Positions 6,706 through 7,059 of a stretch of DNA of 7,059 nucleotides are shown here, piece by piece (the stretch's first letter is position 1; each line of letters starts with the position of its first letter). The notes beneath the pieces were generated by a model. That model was not told the origin of the DNA. It ran no database searches and saw only the letters and a list, made by a program, of their open reading frames with translations. A program made the position numbers and the translations under genes. This DNA comes from Acidobacteriota bacterium. GTDB lineage: Bacteria > Acidobacteriota > Terriglobia > Terriglobales > Acidobacteriaceae. The DNA lies in assembly GCA_021798655.1 (NCBI GenBank), contig JAJZFE010000163.1, forward strand, positions 1-7,059, given 5' to 3'.

Positions 6706-7059
6706 TCAGGCTCGGAGGCGGTCGCGGAGGTCGGAGGCCAGTTCGACGACGTGGCGGAGCTTGGGCTGCTGGGCCGGCTGGGCTTCGCGGAGGGCGAGTT
6801 GGGATTCGAGCAGGAGGCCGGCGAGGGTGGAGGCGAGTTCGCTGTTGAGGGCGGCAGCGGCGGCGACGCGGGCCTGGGCGCGGTCCTGGGCGCGGCGGGT
6901 GAGGGCGGCGCGGACCTGGCGGACGATGCGTTCGGTGTTGGAGAGGACGAAGTTGACCTCCAGCAGAGGAGCGCCGGCGGCGGCCTTATAGAGCTGCTCG
7001 GAGGCTTCGGGGTCGGCGGAGGTGAGGCTGTCTTCGAGGACGATGAGGGCGTAGTCGTT
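6706..7059 (-). CDS. Receiver-like protein with helical tail, function unknown (5' end beyond window)
   Basis: The reverse strand is open for 117 residues from the window edge to a TGA at 6706-6708, with no internal start codon required. The codons are consistent and GCC/CTC/GTC-rich, which supports real coding. The first part, YALIVLEDSL (3-12) then a helix and APLLEVNFVLS (30-40), has the strand-helix-strand look of the second half of a response-regulator receiver domain. Glu9 stands where the phospho-accepting Asp would be. Residues about 43-70 are a charged, Ala/Arg-rich helix. The segment LNSELASTLAGLLLES (71-86) and the following helix to the C-terminus (LASDLRDRL, 107-115) recall a histidine-kinase dimerisation helical pair without its His. 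No DNA-binding domain is visible. It is convergent with the xylan operon and need not be related to it. The CDS call is good; the domain reading is tentative, and the protein could be an uncharacterised lineage-specific family. Confidence 0.72.
   Translation of the reverse strand, partial: NDYALIVLEDSLTSADPEASEQLYKAAAGAPLLEVNFVLSNTERIVRQVRAALTRRAQDRAQARVAAAAALNSELASTLAGLLLESQLALREAQPAQQPKLRHVVELASDLRDRLRA

Noticed and set aside
5930..6991. Plus-strand open frame of 353 codons running from inside the SDR gene through the repeats
   Set aside because: It is a shifted frame of the SDR gene, Gly/Arg-rich, and then runs through the intergenic repeat and antisense to the minus-strand gene. No family resemblance.

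Overview
The window is a slice of a high-GC bacterial chromosome and is almost entirely protein-coding. Codon style (GCG, GTG, CTG and CCG heavy, with TTT kept for Phe), the family content and a short intergenic repeat resemble soil Acidobacteriota of the Terriglobus/Granulicella/Edaphobacter kind. That placement is a judgement from memory, not a search result.

Bases 1-6473 hold four consecutive plus-strand genes packed as one operon: (1) the 3' three quarters of a GH3 glycosidase with a PA14 insertion, most like a beta-xylosidase; (2) a complete, signal-peptide-bearing GH67 alpha-glucuronidase; (3) a 402-residue enolase-superfamily D-mannonate dehydratase (ManD/RspA family) starting at GTG; (4) a 254-residue short-chain dehydrogenase. 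The junctions are a 1-base overlap, a 4-base overlap and a 15-base gap, so translational coupling is likely. The operon continues upstream of base 1, and its promoter is not in the window.

The genes fit one pathway for the glucuronic acid side chains of xylan. GH3 trims xylo-oligosaccharides and GH67 releases (4-O-methyl)-glucuronate outside the cytoplasm. After uptake and isomerisation to D-fructuronate (transporter and uronate isomerase not in the window), the dehydrogenase is a good candidate for reduction to D-mannonate. ManD then dehydrates this to 2-keto-3-deoxygluconate.

Bases 6474-6705 are a convergent intergenic region. It holds a two-copy 45-bp direct repeat that is AT-rich compared with its surroundings, a perfect small hairpin, a thrice-repeated AATGACA motif and a weak minus-strand terminator candidate. 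From 6706 to the window end runs the 3' part of a minus-strand gene, open at its 5' end. It looks like an atypical receiver-domain protein with a helical tail. The plus strand is G-rich throughout, whichever strand is coding.

I see no RNA genes, CRISPR arrays, insertion sequences or phage genes. The most worthwhile leads are the fungal-like layout of the secreted GH67, the unassigned dehydrogenase in a uronate operon, the repeat element and the degenerate two-component-like protein. None of them amounts to a clearly new system on sequence alone.
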